Shown: one piece after another, positions 23,814-32,277 of the stretch
How the letters are laid out: every line of letters starts with the position of its first letter
Numbering within the stretch: position 1 is the stretch's first letter
DNA from: an uncultured Bacteroidota bacterium
GTDB lineage: Bacteria; Bacteroidota; Bacteroidia; Bacteroidales; F082
Assembly: GCA_913055825.1 (NCBI GenBank)
Contig: CAJXKB010000030.1
Location: 1 to 35,338, forward strand
Reading direction: 5' to 3'
Length of the DNA stretch: 35,338 nt
Position numbers and translations under genes: made by a program
Notes under the pieces: generated by a model
What the model was told of the DNA's origin: nothing
Seen by the model: only the letters and a program-made list of their open reading frames with translations
The model's database searches: none

Positions 23814-23821
23814 TAAATTTG
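23814..23821 (+). promoter_or_regulatory. possible -7 box of the CHU_C protein gene
   Basis: TAAATTTG fits TAnnTTTG, 41 bases before the ATG at 23863. No TTG is at -33. Confidence 0.35.
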
Positions 23822-23862
23822 TCCTTTTGTTTGATAAGGTATATTATTTTGAATAGTGCTTC

Positions 23863-25056
23863 ATGATCAAGAATGTTAATTTTTACTTTGCATTTTTGCC
23901 GCTTCTCATTGGGATGATCTTAGGATTAGACACTGCAAGTATTGCGCAACTCCCATGTACAATTTCTATTAATCGTGCACAGCCGGTATGTTATGGCGAG
24001 GAATTTGTATTGAGTGTACCACAACAAAACGGTTTAAAATATTTGTGGAACCCAACCGGTGATACTACGGCATCTATTCGTGTAAAAATAACAAAACCCA
24101 CTGATTTTCAGGTAACAGTAACTGATCCGTCATCCGGTAATAGTTGTACCAGCAGCCTTTTCCATGTGAATGTATCGGCAAAGATTAATGTGGCTTTTCG
24201 GCAATTACAATTAACCTGTACGGATGCCGACCAGGACAACGGAAACACGGCCCAGGTAAAAGCCACTGCTTCAGGTGGCTTTTCAGCCAATGAATATCAT
24301 TATTTTTGGAATGTGAGCCCGATTCAAATTTCGCCCGGCGACCGCTCGGTGGCTGTGGGACTGGCTGCTCATCAATATTACAATATCAGTGTTGAGGATC
24401 CCAATGGCTGTTCAGTAAGAGACACCTTTTATACACAGGCTTTCCCTAATCCTTTGGTGAAGGTAATTGCTGATCCGGATACGGCTTACATTCAAAATCC
24501 GCACATAAAATTTTCATTTGAGAACCTGTCGTCCGATACGATTCAGATTTCCAATAATTTTTGGGAATTCGACAATGACCCGAATTCCTATTCGGACAAG
24601 GATGTAAACTATACCTTTACCCAAACAGGTACTTACAAGGCTTATTTAACAGTTACCAATAAGCAGGGTTGCGATACGCTTTATACCAAAACAGTACAGG
24701 TGTTTCCGGTACATTTGTTTATTCCAAATGTGTTTACCCCCAATGGCGATGGTATTAACGACTATTTTGTGATAACCGATGGTGGAGGGGCCTCCAAAAA
24801 TCAAAATAGCGGATTGAAAGCGGGTAGTGTAAATTCAGGATATAAACCGTTGAATGCTTATTACGAGAGTACCGATTTGTTGATTTTTAACCGGTTTGGC
24901 CGAATTGTTTTTGAATCGAAAAACTATCAAAATAATTGGGATGGCGGCAATCTTCCTGATGGAACTTACTTTTATGTATTAAAATGTAAAGGTTTTAAAG
25001 ATAAAAAAGTAGTTTATAAAGGTTCTGTAAGTATCTTTGCAAGTCATAAAAAATAA
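23863..25056 (+). CDS. secreted PKD/CHU_C-type protein (gliding-motility C-terminal domain)
   Basis: 397 residues. It has a signal peptide (about 1-28), then an Ig-like region (VCYGEEFVLSVPQQNGLKYLWNP), a second Ig/PKD region with the PKD-like end NNFWEFDNDPNSYSDKDVNYTFTQTGTYKAYLTVTNKQG, and a C-terminal gliding-motility-associated domain (about 282-395). The latter starts HLFIPNVFTPNGDGINDYF and ends LPDGTYFYVLKCKGFKDKK, which is the T9SS type-B (CHU_C) signature. Such proteins leave the cell by the type IX system; the sorting domain is either removed or used for attachment. No catalytic motif. Adhesin or surface-layer role is a family-based guess. The following lipoprotein promoter lies in its 3' end. 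Confidence 0.85.
   Translation: MIKNVNFYFAFLPLLIGMILGLDTASIAQLPCTISINRAQPVCYGEEFVLSVPQQNGLKYLWNPTGDTTASIRVKITKPTDFQVTVTDPSSGNSCTSSLFHVNVSAKINVAFRQLQLTCTDADQDNGNTAQVKATASGGFSANEYHYFWNVSPIQISPGDRSVAVGLAAHQYYNISVEDPNGCSVRDTFYTQAFPNPLVKVIADPDTAYIQNPHIKFSFENLSSDTIQISNNFWEFDNDPNSYSDKDVNYTFTQTGTYKAYLTVTNKQGCDTLYTKTVQVFPVHLFIPNVFTPNGDGINDYFVITDGGGASKNQNSGLKAGSVNSGYKPLNAYYESTDLLIFNRFGRIVFESKNYQNNWDGGNLPDGTYFYVLKCKGFKDKKVVYKGSVSIFASHKK
25032..25039 (+). promoter_or_regulatory. -7 box of the DUF1573 gene
   Basis: TATCTTTG fits TAnnTTTG and lies in the last codons of the CHU_C gene, 24 bases before the ATG at 25064. The -33 TTG is missing. Confidence 0.4.
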
Positions 25057-25063
25057 ATACCTT

Positions 25064-25522
25064 ATGAAATTGAAAATGTTTTTGATGTTGTTTGCCGGTA
25101 TGTTAAGCCTAACGGCATGTAATAATGGAACAAAATCAGTAAAAAATAGTACTCAGGCAAACAAACAAAAATCTTCTGTTACTAATAAAACCAATAAAAA
25201 GGTACCTGTTCTGGTTTTTGACCAAACCGTTCACGATTTTGGAAAAATGGCACAAGGCGAAATTGTAAAATATAGTTTTCATTTCAAAAATGTAGGCAAT
25301 GCCGATCTCAGAATTAACCGTATTAGTACCAGTTGTGGCTGTACTGTAGGCAGATATCCACACAAGCCTGTTAAACCGGGAGCTGAGGGTGATATTGATG
25401 TTACGTTTAACAGCACACATAAAATGGGTTATCAAAATAAAAGTATTATGATACTTTCCAATACTGACCCACAGCGAATTGTTTTACGCATTAAAGCTAT
25501 GGTGGAAATACCGAAAAATTAG
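25064..25522 (+). CDS. DUF1573 lipoprotein
   Basis: I chose ATG 25064 (152 residues), since the longer frame starts at a TTG inside the preceding gene. A lipobox at LTAC (C19) marks it as a lipoprotein. The domain after a Lys/Asn/Thr linker is DUF1573: VLVFDQTVHDFGKMAQGE, KYSFHFKNVGNADLRI, STSCGCTVGRYPHKPVKPG, VTFNSTHKMGYQNKSI. The CGC motif and beta-sandwich are characteristic; the fold is Ig-like (ASH/MSP-like). Members are very common in Bacteroidota and uncharacterised; a role in envelope assembly is a guess. It lies 49 bases before yajC, so the two could be co-transcribed. Confidence 0.88.
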   Translation: MKLKMFLMLFAGMLSLTACNNGTKSVKNSTQANKQKSSVTNKTNKKVPVLVFDQTVHDFGKMAQGEIVKYSFHFKNVGNADLRINRISTSCGCTVGRYPHKPVKPGAEGDIDVTFNSTHKMGYQNKSIMILSNTDPQRIVLRIKAMVEIPKN

Positions 25523-25571
25523 GAAATTAAATCAATTAAAATCAAGATAAGTTTAAATTAAACACTAGAAA

Positions 25572-25886
25572 ATGAACACGTTATTTATTTTATTACAAGC
25601 TGCAAAAGGAGAACAAAGTACATGGATGTCATTGTTGCCTCTATTTTTGATTTTGCTGGTATTTTACTTCTTTTTTATTATGCCTCAGACCAAAAAGGCA
25701 AAAAAGGAAAAAGAATTCCGCAAAAGTTTGGAAAAGGGCACCAAGATAGTTACTATTGGCGGTATCCATGGTAAGATTGTTGATTTGAAAGAATCTACCG
25801 TGGTGATCGAAGTGGGAAATGGTATGAAGATGACCGTGGAGCGTTCTGCCATTTCTATGAATAAAGAAATTATGGGCCAAAAGTAG
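25572..25886 (+). CDS. yajC: Sec translocase accessory subunit YajC
   Basis: 104 residues: one membrane segment (about 19-37, MSLLPLFLILLVFYFFFIM) preceded by a short outside segment, then PQTKKAKKEKEFRKSLEKGTKIVTIGGIHGKIVDL, the conserved cytoplasmic YajC domain. It associates with SecDF and YidC in Sec-dependent protein export. The gene is usually close to secDF, tgt or nusB, but here it follows a DUF1573 lipoprotein, an arrangement often seen in Bacteroidota. A strong terminator (25944-25976) ends the unit. Confidence 0.95.
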   Translation: MNTLFILLQAAKGEQSTWMSLLPLFLILLVFYFFFIMPQTKKAKKEKEFRKSLEKGTKIVTIGGIHGKIVDLKESTVVIEVGNGMKMTVERSAISMNKEIMGQK

Positions 25887-25943
25887 TTCTGATCTTTGAC
25901 TTGATCTGTCAGACTGCCCGTATTTACGGATTGAAATATTGAG

Positions 25944-25976
25944 AAAGGTTCAAGTTTACCGATTTGAACCTTTTTT
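25944..25976 (+). terminator. Rho-independent terminator after yajC
   Basis: AAAGGTTCAA (25944-25953) pairs with TTGAACCTTT (25964-25973) around ten bases and continues into a T-run to 25976. It lies in the convergent space to the C-S lyase gene and may serve both strands weakly. Confidence 0.85.
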
Positions 25977-26004
25977 ATGTTTTTTGATTTAAAATTGGGG
26001 CAGG

Positions 26005-27168
26005 TCAGAATACTTTCTTTAAACGATGACAGGCTTCCTCAACTACACTTAGCGGGGTCGCGAGATTAACACGCTGGAAACCCTGTCCGCCGTTACCGAA
26101 AATGGGTCCGTGGCTGAAACCCAGACCGGCTTCAAATATTAACTTATCTTTAATCGTTTTATCGCTGAGGCCGGTTTCCCGGAAATCGATCCATGCAAGA
26201 TAAGTCCCTTCTGCATGCGTAAGCTTTAGGTGCGGAAGCTCAGAAAGAAGAAATTCCGACAAGAAATCAAAATTTTGCTGAATATACTGCATGAGCTGGT
26301 CAACCCACAGCGCCCCATGCTGATAGCCGGCAGTGGAAGCCACATATCCGAATAAATTCCCCCTGAAAATATGTAGCTGGTGCAATGTTTTTTGAAATTT
26401 CTCCCGCAGGGCTTTGTTGGAAATAATCACTGAAGAGGTAGCAAGTCCGGCTATGTTGAAAGTTTTGCTTGGCGCGATGCAGGTAACGGTAATGTCGGCG
26501 ATTTTATCCGACACACTTGCCATGGGAATATGCTCATTTCCGGGAAGAATCAAGTCGTTGTGGATTTCATCCGATATGATAATCACATTGTTTCGTACAC
26601 AAATATCACCGATGGTTTGTAATTCAGCTCTTGTGAAACAGCGACCTGTTGGGTTGTGCGGATTTGAAAGTAGCAACATTTTGGCATCTTTTGCTTTTTT
26701 CTCCAAATCGCCAAAATCAATTTGATAGTGTTGTGAATCAATATGTAAAGAATTTTCTATTTGAATACGGCCATTGGCTTTAATGGCTTCAAAAAACGGA
26801 AAATAAACCGGAGGCTGTACAATAACGCCTTCCCCTTTTTCGGTAAAACTCAGGATGGCAAAATTAATGGCAGGGACAATCCCGGGCGTAAAGCTAATCC
26901 AATCTTTTTCAATTTGCCATTTGTGCCTTGTTTTCTGCCAGTTGACAATTGAATCATGATATGTTTTCGACATAATGGAATAACCGTAAATAGGATGTGC
27001 CGCCCTTTTACGAATCGCATCAACAATAAAATCAGGGGTTTCAAAATCCATATCTGCTACCCACATGGGCAACACATCGGCTTTCCCAAAATATTCCTCA
27101 CGGAAGTCGTACTTTACGCTATCCGTGTTTTCCCTTGAAATAATTTTATCAAAATTGTATTTTTTCAT
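26005..27168 (-). CDS. MalY/PatB-type PLP-dependent C-S lyase / aminotransferase
   Basis: 387 residues, fold type I aminotransferase of the MalY/PatB group. Landmarks are VLPMWVADMDF (N-terminal signature of the group), YGY (61-63), SNPHNPTGR (169-176), SDEIHNDL with D200, and the PLP lysine K235 in IAPSKTFNIAG. Enzymes of this group cleave cystathionine or other cysteine S-conjugates (cystathionine beta-lyase). It starts 30 bases after the stop of the glycosyltransferase, so they may share a transcript. With the class-V enzyme at 4738-6207 this is a second PLP enzyme linked to sulfur amino acids in the window, though 20 kb away. Whether it is a true cystathionine lyase cannot be settled from sequence. 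Confidence 0.88.
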   Translation of the reverse strand: MKKYNFDKIISRENTDSVKYDFREEYFGKADVLPMWVADMDFETPDFIVDAIRKRAAHPIYGYSIMSKTYHDSIVNWQKTRHKWQIEKDWISFTPGIVPAINFAILSFTEKGEGVIVQPPVYFPFFEAIKANGRIQIENSLHIDSQHYQIDFGDLEKKAKDAKMLLLSNPHNPTGRCFTRAELQTIGDICVRNNVIIISDEIHNDLILPGNEHIPMASVSDKIADITVTCIAPSKTFNIAGLATSSVIISNKALREKFQKTLHQLHIFRGNLFGYVASTAGYQHGALWVDQLMQYIQQNFDFLSEFLLSELPHLKLTHAEGTYLAWIDFRETGLSDKTIKDKLIFEAGLGFSHGPIFGNGGQGFQRVNLATPLSVVEEACHRLKKVF

Positions 27169-27198
27169 AGATAAACCTTATTCAGTAGTATAATTATT

Positions 27199-28086
27199 TT
27201 AGAATAACTGCTCCAGCAGCTTGATTTTATTTTTTAACTTTTCCGTCAGGGGAAGTTTAACCTCCGGTAAAGGTCCTGTAAAATCTTCTCCTCTTTTTAA
27301 ATAATATTTTAAAAAACTTCGTGCCGACATTCCGTATTTCTGCATAAAGCGTTGACGGCCTTTATTTTTACGAACACGCCATGTCGATTTTGAGCCAAAA
27401 TGATATACCCTGCTTTTGCTGACTCCTTTAAAATATCGCACGCCCGCATTCCATAACTTCATGGATAAATCTGGGTCGGAATACATCCCCGGAGAAAATT
27501 CAGGGCTCATTGCACCCACCATGTCCCATAAGTTCAGGGGTACTATCATGGGCGGCCAGGTGCTGCCGCTCCAGTCGTTTTTTTTCAGTTTGCGGAACTC
27601 ATTGAGCAGCTCCTTTTCCTGAAAGTTTTCAAGGCTGTCACCGAAATTTTTTACAATCACACATGGATTGCCGGTTTCAAAAGGTTCAATCATGGTGCTC
27701 GATAACATAAAATTCCCGTGTCCGATGGACTGAACTTCATCCCAAAGTGTTAGATCCCAGTCCGGAAGCACATACATATCATCGTTGATGTATACCACAT
27801 AGTCCGTTTCGATAAGCGAACGACAAACATTTAACCCATAGCATATGCCCAGGTTTTCTTCGGCAAATACATAATCGATGTCACTTTGCGAGGCTATCCA
27901 CGGCAGGCTTCCGTCTTTACCTTCATTAATCAAAACAATGATTTGATGCTTGAAATGAGAATGTTTTCTGATGCTGTCAATACAAAGTTTCAGATAGGGC
28001 AGGTTATTCCAGCTGGGAATAAGTAAAGAAAATAAAAGTTCCTCCTTTTTCGCACGGTAAATTTTTTGTATGCTTTGATGAATCAT
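27199..28086 (-). CDS. family 2 glycosyltransferase
   Basis: 295 residues of the GT-A fold. The N-terminal part has SLLIPSWNNLPYLKLCIDSI (substrate-binding start), then the donor-site motif VYINDDMYVLPDWD (D-D at about residues 98-99) and an acceptor region with MSPEFSPGMYSDPDLSMKLWNAG. The C-terminal part is basic (STWRVRKNKGRQRFMQKYG). No membrane segments, so a cytoplasmic or peripheral enzyme adding a sugar to a polysaccharide or lipid carrier. Gene order with the C-S lyase is probably coincidental. A -7 box at 28121-28128 supports its own promoter. Confidence 0.85.
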   Translation of the reverse strand: MIHQSIQKIYRAKKEELLFSLLIPSWNNLPYLKLCIDSIRKHSHFKHQIIVLINEGKDGSLPWIASQSDIDYVFAEENLGICYGLNVCRSLIETDYVVYINDDMYVLPDWDLTLWDEVQSIGHGNFMLSSTMIEPFETGNPCVIVKNFGDSLENFQEKELLNEFRKLKKNDWSGSTWPPMIVPLNLWDMVGAMSPEFSPGMYSDPDLSMKLWNAGVRYFKGVSKSRVYHFGSKSTWRVRKNKGRQRFMQKYGMSARSFLKYYLKRGEDFTGPLPEVKLPLTEKLKNKIKLLEQLF

Positions 28087-28120
28087 GAAACGAAGTGTAA
28101 TGTCTTTTGCGCATTTTGCT

Positions 28121-28128
28121 CAAAAATA
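28121..28128 (-). promoter_or_regulatory. -7 box of the glycosyltransferase gene
   Basis: TATTTTTG on the minus strand fits TAnnTTTG, 34 bases before the ATG at 28086. No TTG at -33. Confidence 0.4.
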
Positions 28129-28182
28129 CAAAAAGAATAGTACTACCTCATGTGGGAAGAATCAACTTTTTATTTGAAAAAT

Positions 28183-28213
28183 TTGCAATTTAACTAATAG
28201 TAATATATTTTTG
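28183..28213 (+). promoter_or_regulatory. promoter of the TetR/fatty-acid operon
   Basis: TTG (28183-28185), 20 bases, TATTTTTG (28206-28213): a full Bacteroidota promoter. The spacer carries one operator-like palindrome and the region just before the ATG carries another, so a bound repressor would block it. Confidence 0.65.
28190..28203 (+). promoter_or_regulatory. operator-like palindrome O1 between the -33 and -7 boxes
   Basis: TTAACTAATAGTAA; its reverse complement differs from O2 (28231-28244) at one base. Its place within the spacer fits a repressor site, most likely for the TetR protein encoded next. Confidence 0.5.
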
Positions 28214-28230
28214 CTAAAAGTTAAGTAATT

Positions 28231-28244
28231 TTACTAATAGTTAA
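28231..28244 (+). promoter_or_regulatory. operator-like palindrome O2 abutting the TetR start codon
   Basis: TTACTAATAGTTAA ends at the base before the ATG at 28245. It mirrors O1 at a 41-base centre-to-centre distance, close to four helical turns, so two dimers on the same face are possible. Confidence 0.5.
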
Positions 28245-28895
28245 ATGAATAAAAATAAAAGCATATCTGCTGCCAGGGTTGAAAGAGAAAAGGAATACAG
28301 GAGAGATTCCATATTGGAAGCAGCAAAAAAAATATTTTTTAAGGAAGGCTACGCGAAGGCTACCATGGATTCCATAGCAAAATGTGCCGAAATCACCAAG
28401 CCAACGGTTTATCAATACTTTAAAAGTAAAGATGAATTATTTTTTTCACTTATGCTGCCCATCCTTGATGCGGTAAAAGGCCGTTTGGATGATATAAAAA
28501 CGGAGGTTTCTATACAAAAAATTTCTTCAGTTGAGGAACTATTTGACAAAATATACGGCCATCTTTATGATATTTATTGTGCTGATCCGAGCTCCTTTGA
28601 AATCATCATCATTTTTCAGCAACAACTTCGCCTGGTTAAATCTTTAAGTGAAGAAAGAAGGCTGATTATTATTTCAAAGGTAAAATTATTCTATACTGAA
28701 TTCCGTGAATTGATTAGCGTATCCATTAAGAATCGGCTCATCAAACGAGTAGACGTTTATCATCTTACTGATTTGTTATGGATTAACTTTTCGGGGATTA
28801 TCCAAATGAAAGCTTACAAACCCAATGCTGACTTACACATAAAGGAGATGTTGGAGTTTTCAAAGCAAGCAATTGTTCATTATTTAAAAATATAA
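28245..28895 (+). CDS. TetR/AcrR-family regulator of the fatty-acid operon
   Basis: 216 residues. The N-terminal helix-turn-helix domain (about 18-66) reads [39 protein letters not shown], typical TetR. The C-terminal 150 residues are alpha-helical, the ligand-binding and dimer part. The stop is two bases before the thiolase start, so it is the first gene of the operon it is expected to control. By analogy with FadR-like TetR regulators (for example B. subtilis FadR) its ligand is probably a long-chain acyl-CoA that releases it from DNA. The two palindromes at 28190 and 28231 are the likely sites. The ligand is inferred. Confidence 0.88.
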   Translation: MNKNKSISAARVEREKEYRRDSILEAAKKIFFKEGYAKATMDSIAKCAEITKPTVYQYFKSKDELFFSLMLPILDAVKGRLDDIKTEVSIQKISSVEELFDKIYGHLYDIYCADPSSFEIIIIFQQQLRLVKSLSEERRLIIISKVKLFYTEFRELISVSIKNRLIKRVDVYHLTDLLWINFSGIIQMKAYKPNADLHIKEMLEFSKQAIVHYLKI

Positions 28896-28897
28896 TT

Positions 28898-30106
28898 ATG
28901 TCGCGAAAAGCAATTATCTATGATGCCATACGAACGCCGCGTGGTAAGGGAAAACGAACGGGTTCATTGTATGAGGTTACACCCGTCCGTTTGTTAAGCT
29001 CGGTTTTGCAGGAACTTGAGAAGCGAAATAAACTTGATACCGCCCAGATTGATGATGTTATTATGGGATGTGTTACCCCTATTGGAGAAGAAGGTGGTGA
29101 TATAGCACGAACAGCAGCACTTTATGCCAACTGGGATGTTGACGTCCCCGGTATGCAGTTGAACCGTTTTTGTGCATCAGGTCTTGAAGCTGTTAATATT
29201 GCAGCGGCAAAGGTTGCTTCCGGTTTCGATGATTTAATTGTTGGGGGCGGTGTGGAGGTGATGTCGCGTGTGCCCATGGCTTCTGACGGAGGGGCTTGGT
29301 TTTTAGACCCTGATGTAAGTATTCAAACGGGATTTGTGCCACAGGGGATTAGTGCAGATTTATTGGCAACTATGGAAGGTTTTTCCCGTCGTGATTTGGA
29401 TGAATTGGCCTTAATTTCTCAATCCCGGGCTGCTGAAGCTACACAAAAAGGGTTTTTTAAATCTGAAGTACCTGTTTACGACCAAAACGGTTTGCTTATT
29501 TTGGATCACGATGAGCATATGCGAATTGGAACAACCTTATCTGATTTGTCGTCATTGAAACCTGCTTTTGAGATGGCCGGTAGTATTGGCTTTGATGAGG
29601 TCGCTTTGCGAAAATATCCTATGGTTTCAAAAATTAACCATATTCATACTGCCGGAAACTCTTCGGGTATTGTTGACGGGGCAACTGCTGTTTTAGTCGG
29701 ATCCGAAGAAATAGGCAAACGCCTGGAATTGAAGCCCCGGGCACGAATTGTCTCAATGGGTCTGGTGGCTACAGAACCTACAATCATGTTGGTAGGCCCC
29801 GGACCGGCATCCTTAAAAGCCCTTAAAAAGGCAGGAATGACAGTGAATGATCTTGATTTAATCGAAATTAACGAAGCATTTGCCGGAGTGGTGCTACGCT
29901 TTTTAAAGGATCTTCAAATTAATAATCTCGATCATGTAAACGTAAACGGAGGTGCCATGGCCATGGGGCATCCCCTTGGGGCAACAGGTGCCATGTTGCT
30001 GGGAACAGCCCTCGACGAACTTGAAAGAAGAGACAAAGAAACCGCATTAATTTCACTTTGTGTTGGCGGAGGAATGGGTATTGCTACAATTATTGAAAGA
30101 ATTTAA
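28898..30106 (+). CDS. acetyl-CoA acyltransferase (thiolase), fatty-acid oxidation type
   Basis: 402 residues, complete thiolase. The catalytic cysteine is C92 in [11 protein letters not shown], the activating His is near 358 in [14 protein letters not shown] and the second Cys near 388 in [15 protein letters not shown], with the Asn, is present. It catalyses the last step of beta-oxidation, splitting 3-ketoacyl-CoA into acetyl-CoA and a shortened acyl-CoA. The start ATG is two bases after the TetR stop, and the next gene begins eleven bases after its stop, showing tight co-transcription. The operon neighbours make the degradative direction more likely than acetoacetyl-CoA synthesis. Confidence 0.94.
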   Translation: MSRKAIIYDAIRTPRGKGKRTGSLYEVTPVRLLSSVLQELEKRNKLDTAQIDDVIMGCVTPIGEEGGDIARTAALYANWDVDVPGMQLNRFCASGLEAVNIAAAKVASGFDDLIVGGGVEVMSRVPMASDGGAWFLDPDVSIQTGFVPQGISADLLATMEGFSRRDLDELALISQSRAAEATQKGFFKSEVPVYDQNGLLILDHDEHMRIGTTLSDLSSLKPAFEMAGSIGFDEVALRKYPMVSKINHIHTAGNSSGIVDGATAVLVGSEEIGKRLELKPRARIVSMGLVATEPTIMLVGPGPASLKALKKAGMTVNDLDLIEINEAFAGVVLRFLKDLQINNLDHVNVNGGAMAMGHPLGATGAMLLGTALDELERRDKETALISLCVGGGMGIATIIERI

Positions 30107-30116
30107 ATCTAAAGAA

Positions 30117-32252
30117 ATGAATACCATCGAATATGAAGTTTTAGAAAACGGAATTGTGAACTTGGTTTTAAATGACAAAAGCCAATCTGTAAATAGTATT
30201 ACTATTCCGTTTATTAATGATCTTCAGGAGGCTGTAAAACAATTAGTTGCCGAGAAGGAATTGAAAGGCGTCATCCTCAGCTCAGCAAAAAAATCCTTTA
30301 TGAGCAAGATTGATTTTAAAATTTTAACCAACAGGCCTTCAGCTGGTGATTTGTTTGCCTTAACCGAGAAATTCAAGTCTTCATTGCGAAAGCTGGAAAC
30401 TATTGGAAAACCTGTTGTTTCTGTAATCAGTGGCAGTTGTCTTGGTGGTGGCTTCGAGATGACCCTGGCCACTCATTACCGTATCGCTTTAAACAACAAC
30501 AAAATTAAGATCGGTTTGCCGTATATTAAGCTGGGAATTTTACCCATAGGAGGTGCGGTTAGCAGGATTTCAAGAGCTATGGGATTACAAAAGGCTTTCG
30601 GTTACCTTACCGAAGGAAAGGTGCTCTCCCCGACAAAAGCATTGGAAGCGGGGTTGATTCATGCTGTCGTTGATAATGCTGAGGAGTTAATTCCCACTGC
30701 CATTAAATGGATAAATGCTCACCCAAAGACGGCACAAGCTTATGATGTGAAAGGGTTCAAACTTCCGGGCGGAAATATTATGAATCCCAAAATGGCTCAG
30801 ATCATCACAGCTGCTCCTGCCTTATTGATGAAAAAAACCAGAGGACACTATCCGGCCCCTGCTGCCATTCTCAGTGTGTTGGCCGAAGGCTCTGTTACTG
30901 ACTTTGATACGGCCCTGAGGATTGAATCACGTTATTTTGTCAAAATTGCCAGGGGAAATGTGGCTCAAAATATGATCAACACGCTTTGGTACCAATTTAA
31001 TGATCTGAAAAAAGGGAATAGTCGCCCAAAATTGTCGCCTTCAGTACCTGTTAAAAAAGTCGGAATACTTGGTGCCGGAATGATGGGGCACGGCATTGCT
31101 TATTCGGTAGCCCTGGCCGGATACCAGGTAGTTTTGAAAGATGTTTCCATGGAAAGGGCTGTAAAAGGTTTGGATAAAATCGAGGCAATCTTAAATAAAA
31201 GGCTTGACAGAGGCCAGATTACTGCTGAAAAGAAACAACAGCTTTTAAAACGGATTACCCCGGCTGATAATCCCCGACTTTTACAAGATAGCGATTTGAT
31301 TATTGAAGCTGTTTTTGAAAACAGGGAATTAAAAGCAAAGGTAACACAGGAAGCAGAACCGTTTTTAACAAAAACAGGCTTTTTTGCATCTAACACGTCC
31401 ACACTACCCATTTCGGGACTTGCCACTGCGTTTTCACATCAGGATAAATTTATAGGCCTTCATTTCTTTTCACCGGTTCATAAAATGCAACTGGTTGAGA
31501 TCATTAAAGGTAAAAATACTTCCACAGAGACACTGGCACAAGCGTTTGATTTTGTGTTAAGTATCAAAAAGATACCCATTGTTGTTAACGACAACCGCGG
31601 ATTTTATACTTCCCGTGTTTTCAGTACTTATGTTGAAGAAGGACTGGCACTTTTGGGTGAAGGTCAAAATCCGCAATGTGTCGAGTCGGCTGGCATTGCT
31701 GCCGGTATGCCTGTCGGGCCTCTTGCGCTAACTGATGAAATTACCCTTACTTTAGTGGAGCATATCAACAAACAAACTGAGGCTGATTTAAAAGCCGAAG
31801 GTAAAATCAGGCCGTCTCACCCTGCTGATGCTGTTGTGGAAAAGATGATTCATAAATTTAACCGGAAGGGCAGGGCTTCGGGTTCGGGATTTTACGATTA
31901 TCCTGCCGGAGAGCCTAAACATCTTTGGGGTGAATTGCCAAATATATTCCCATTAACAGGCACAGTGTTAGAACAAAATGAAATGATTGAAAGGCTGATG
32001 TTTATTCAGGCTATCGAAACGGTGAAGTGTTTGGAAGAAGGTGTTTTGACCAGTGTTGGAGATGCAAACATCGGAAGCATTTTCGGTTGGGGATTTCCCG
32101 CATTTAAAGGCGGTACACTGCAGTTCATCAATGATTACGGACTTACAGAATTTGTTGAAAAGGCAAAACATCTGGAAAACAAATTCGGGAAACGTTTTAC
32201 CGTGCCCGATTTATTGCTTGAAATGGCTGCAAGAAATCGGATATTCGAATAA
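30117..32252 (+). CDS. FadB/FadJ-like protein: 3-hydroxyacyl-CoA dehydrogenase with altered enoyl-CoA hydratase domain
   Basis: 711 residues from ATG 30117; the frame runs further upstream but inside the thiolase gene. The N-terminal crotonase-like domain (1-~190) has GSCLGGGFE with E114, the first catalytic Glu (E119 of E. coli FadB), but GLPYIKLGILP carries Y136 where FadB has E139 in GLPETKLGI. The dehydrogenase part (about 313-711) has the NAD site GAGMMG (319-324), SNTSTLPIS, and the His-Glu pair in HFFSPVHKMQLVE. It oxidises L-3-hydroxyacyl-CoA to 3-ketoacyl-CoA for the thiolase. The hydratase step may be weak or changed, so a separate hydratase elsewhere may be needed. No frame break is seen. 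Operon member, 25 bases before the acyl-CoA dehydrogenase. Confidence 0.92.
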   Translation: MNTIEYEVLENGIVNLVLNDKSQSVNSITIPFINDLQEAVKQLVAEKELKGVILSSAKKSFMSKIDFKILTNRPSAGDLFALTEKFKSSLRKLETIGKPVVSVISGSCLGGGFEMTLATHYRIALNNNKIKIGLPYIKLGILPIGGAVSRISRAMGLQKAFGYLTEGKVLSPTKALEAGLIHAVVDNAEELIPTAIKWINAHPKTAQAYDVKGFKLPGGNIMNPKMAQIITAAPALLMKKTRGHYPAPAAILSVLAEGSVTDFDTALRIESRYFVKIARGNVAQNMINTLWYQFNDLKKGNSRPKLSPSVPVKKVGILGAGMMGHGIAYSVALAGYQVVLKDVSMERAVKGLDKIEAILNKRLDRGQITAEKKQQLLKRITPADNPRLLQDSDLIIEAVFENRELKAKVTQEAEPFLTKTGFFASNTSTLPISGLATAFSHQDKFIGLHFFSPVHKMQLVEIIKGKNTSTETLAQAFDFVLSIKKIPIVVNDNRGFYTSRVFSTYVEEGLALLGEGQNPQCVESAGIAAGMPVGPLALTDEITLTLVEHINKQTEADLKAEGKIRPSHPADAVVEKMIHKFNRKGRASGSGFYDYPAGEPKHLWGELPNIFPLTGTVLEQNEMIERLMFIQAIETVKCLEEGVLTSVGDANIGSIFGWGFPAFKGGTLQFINDYGLTEFVEKAKHLENKFGKRFTVPDLLLEMAARNRIFE

Positions 32253-32277
32253 TACCCTGTTTATAAAATCTAAAAAA

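Noticed and set aside
30060-30116. Longer N terminus of the FadB-like protein
   Set aside because: The extra codons overlap the thiolase 3' end and do not resemble the family start; ATG 30117 with MNTIEYEV fits.
32053-32277. Longer N terminus of the acyl-CoA dehydrogenase
   Set aside because: The extension lies in another frame of the FadB-like gene; ATG 32278 gives the usual family beginning.
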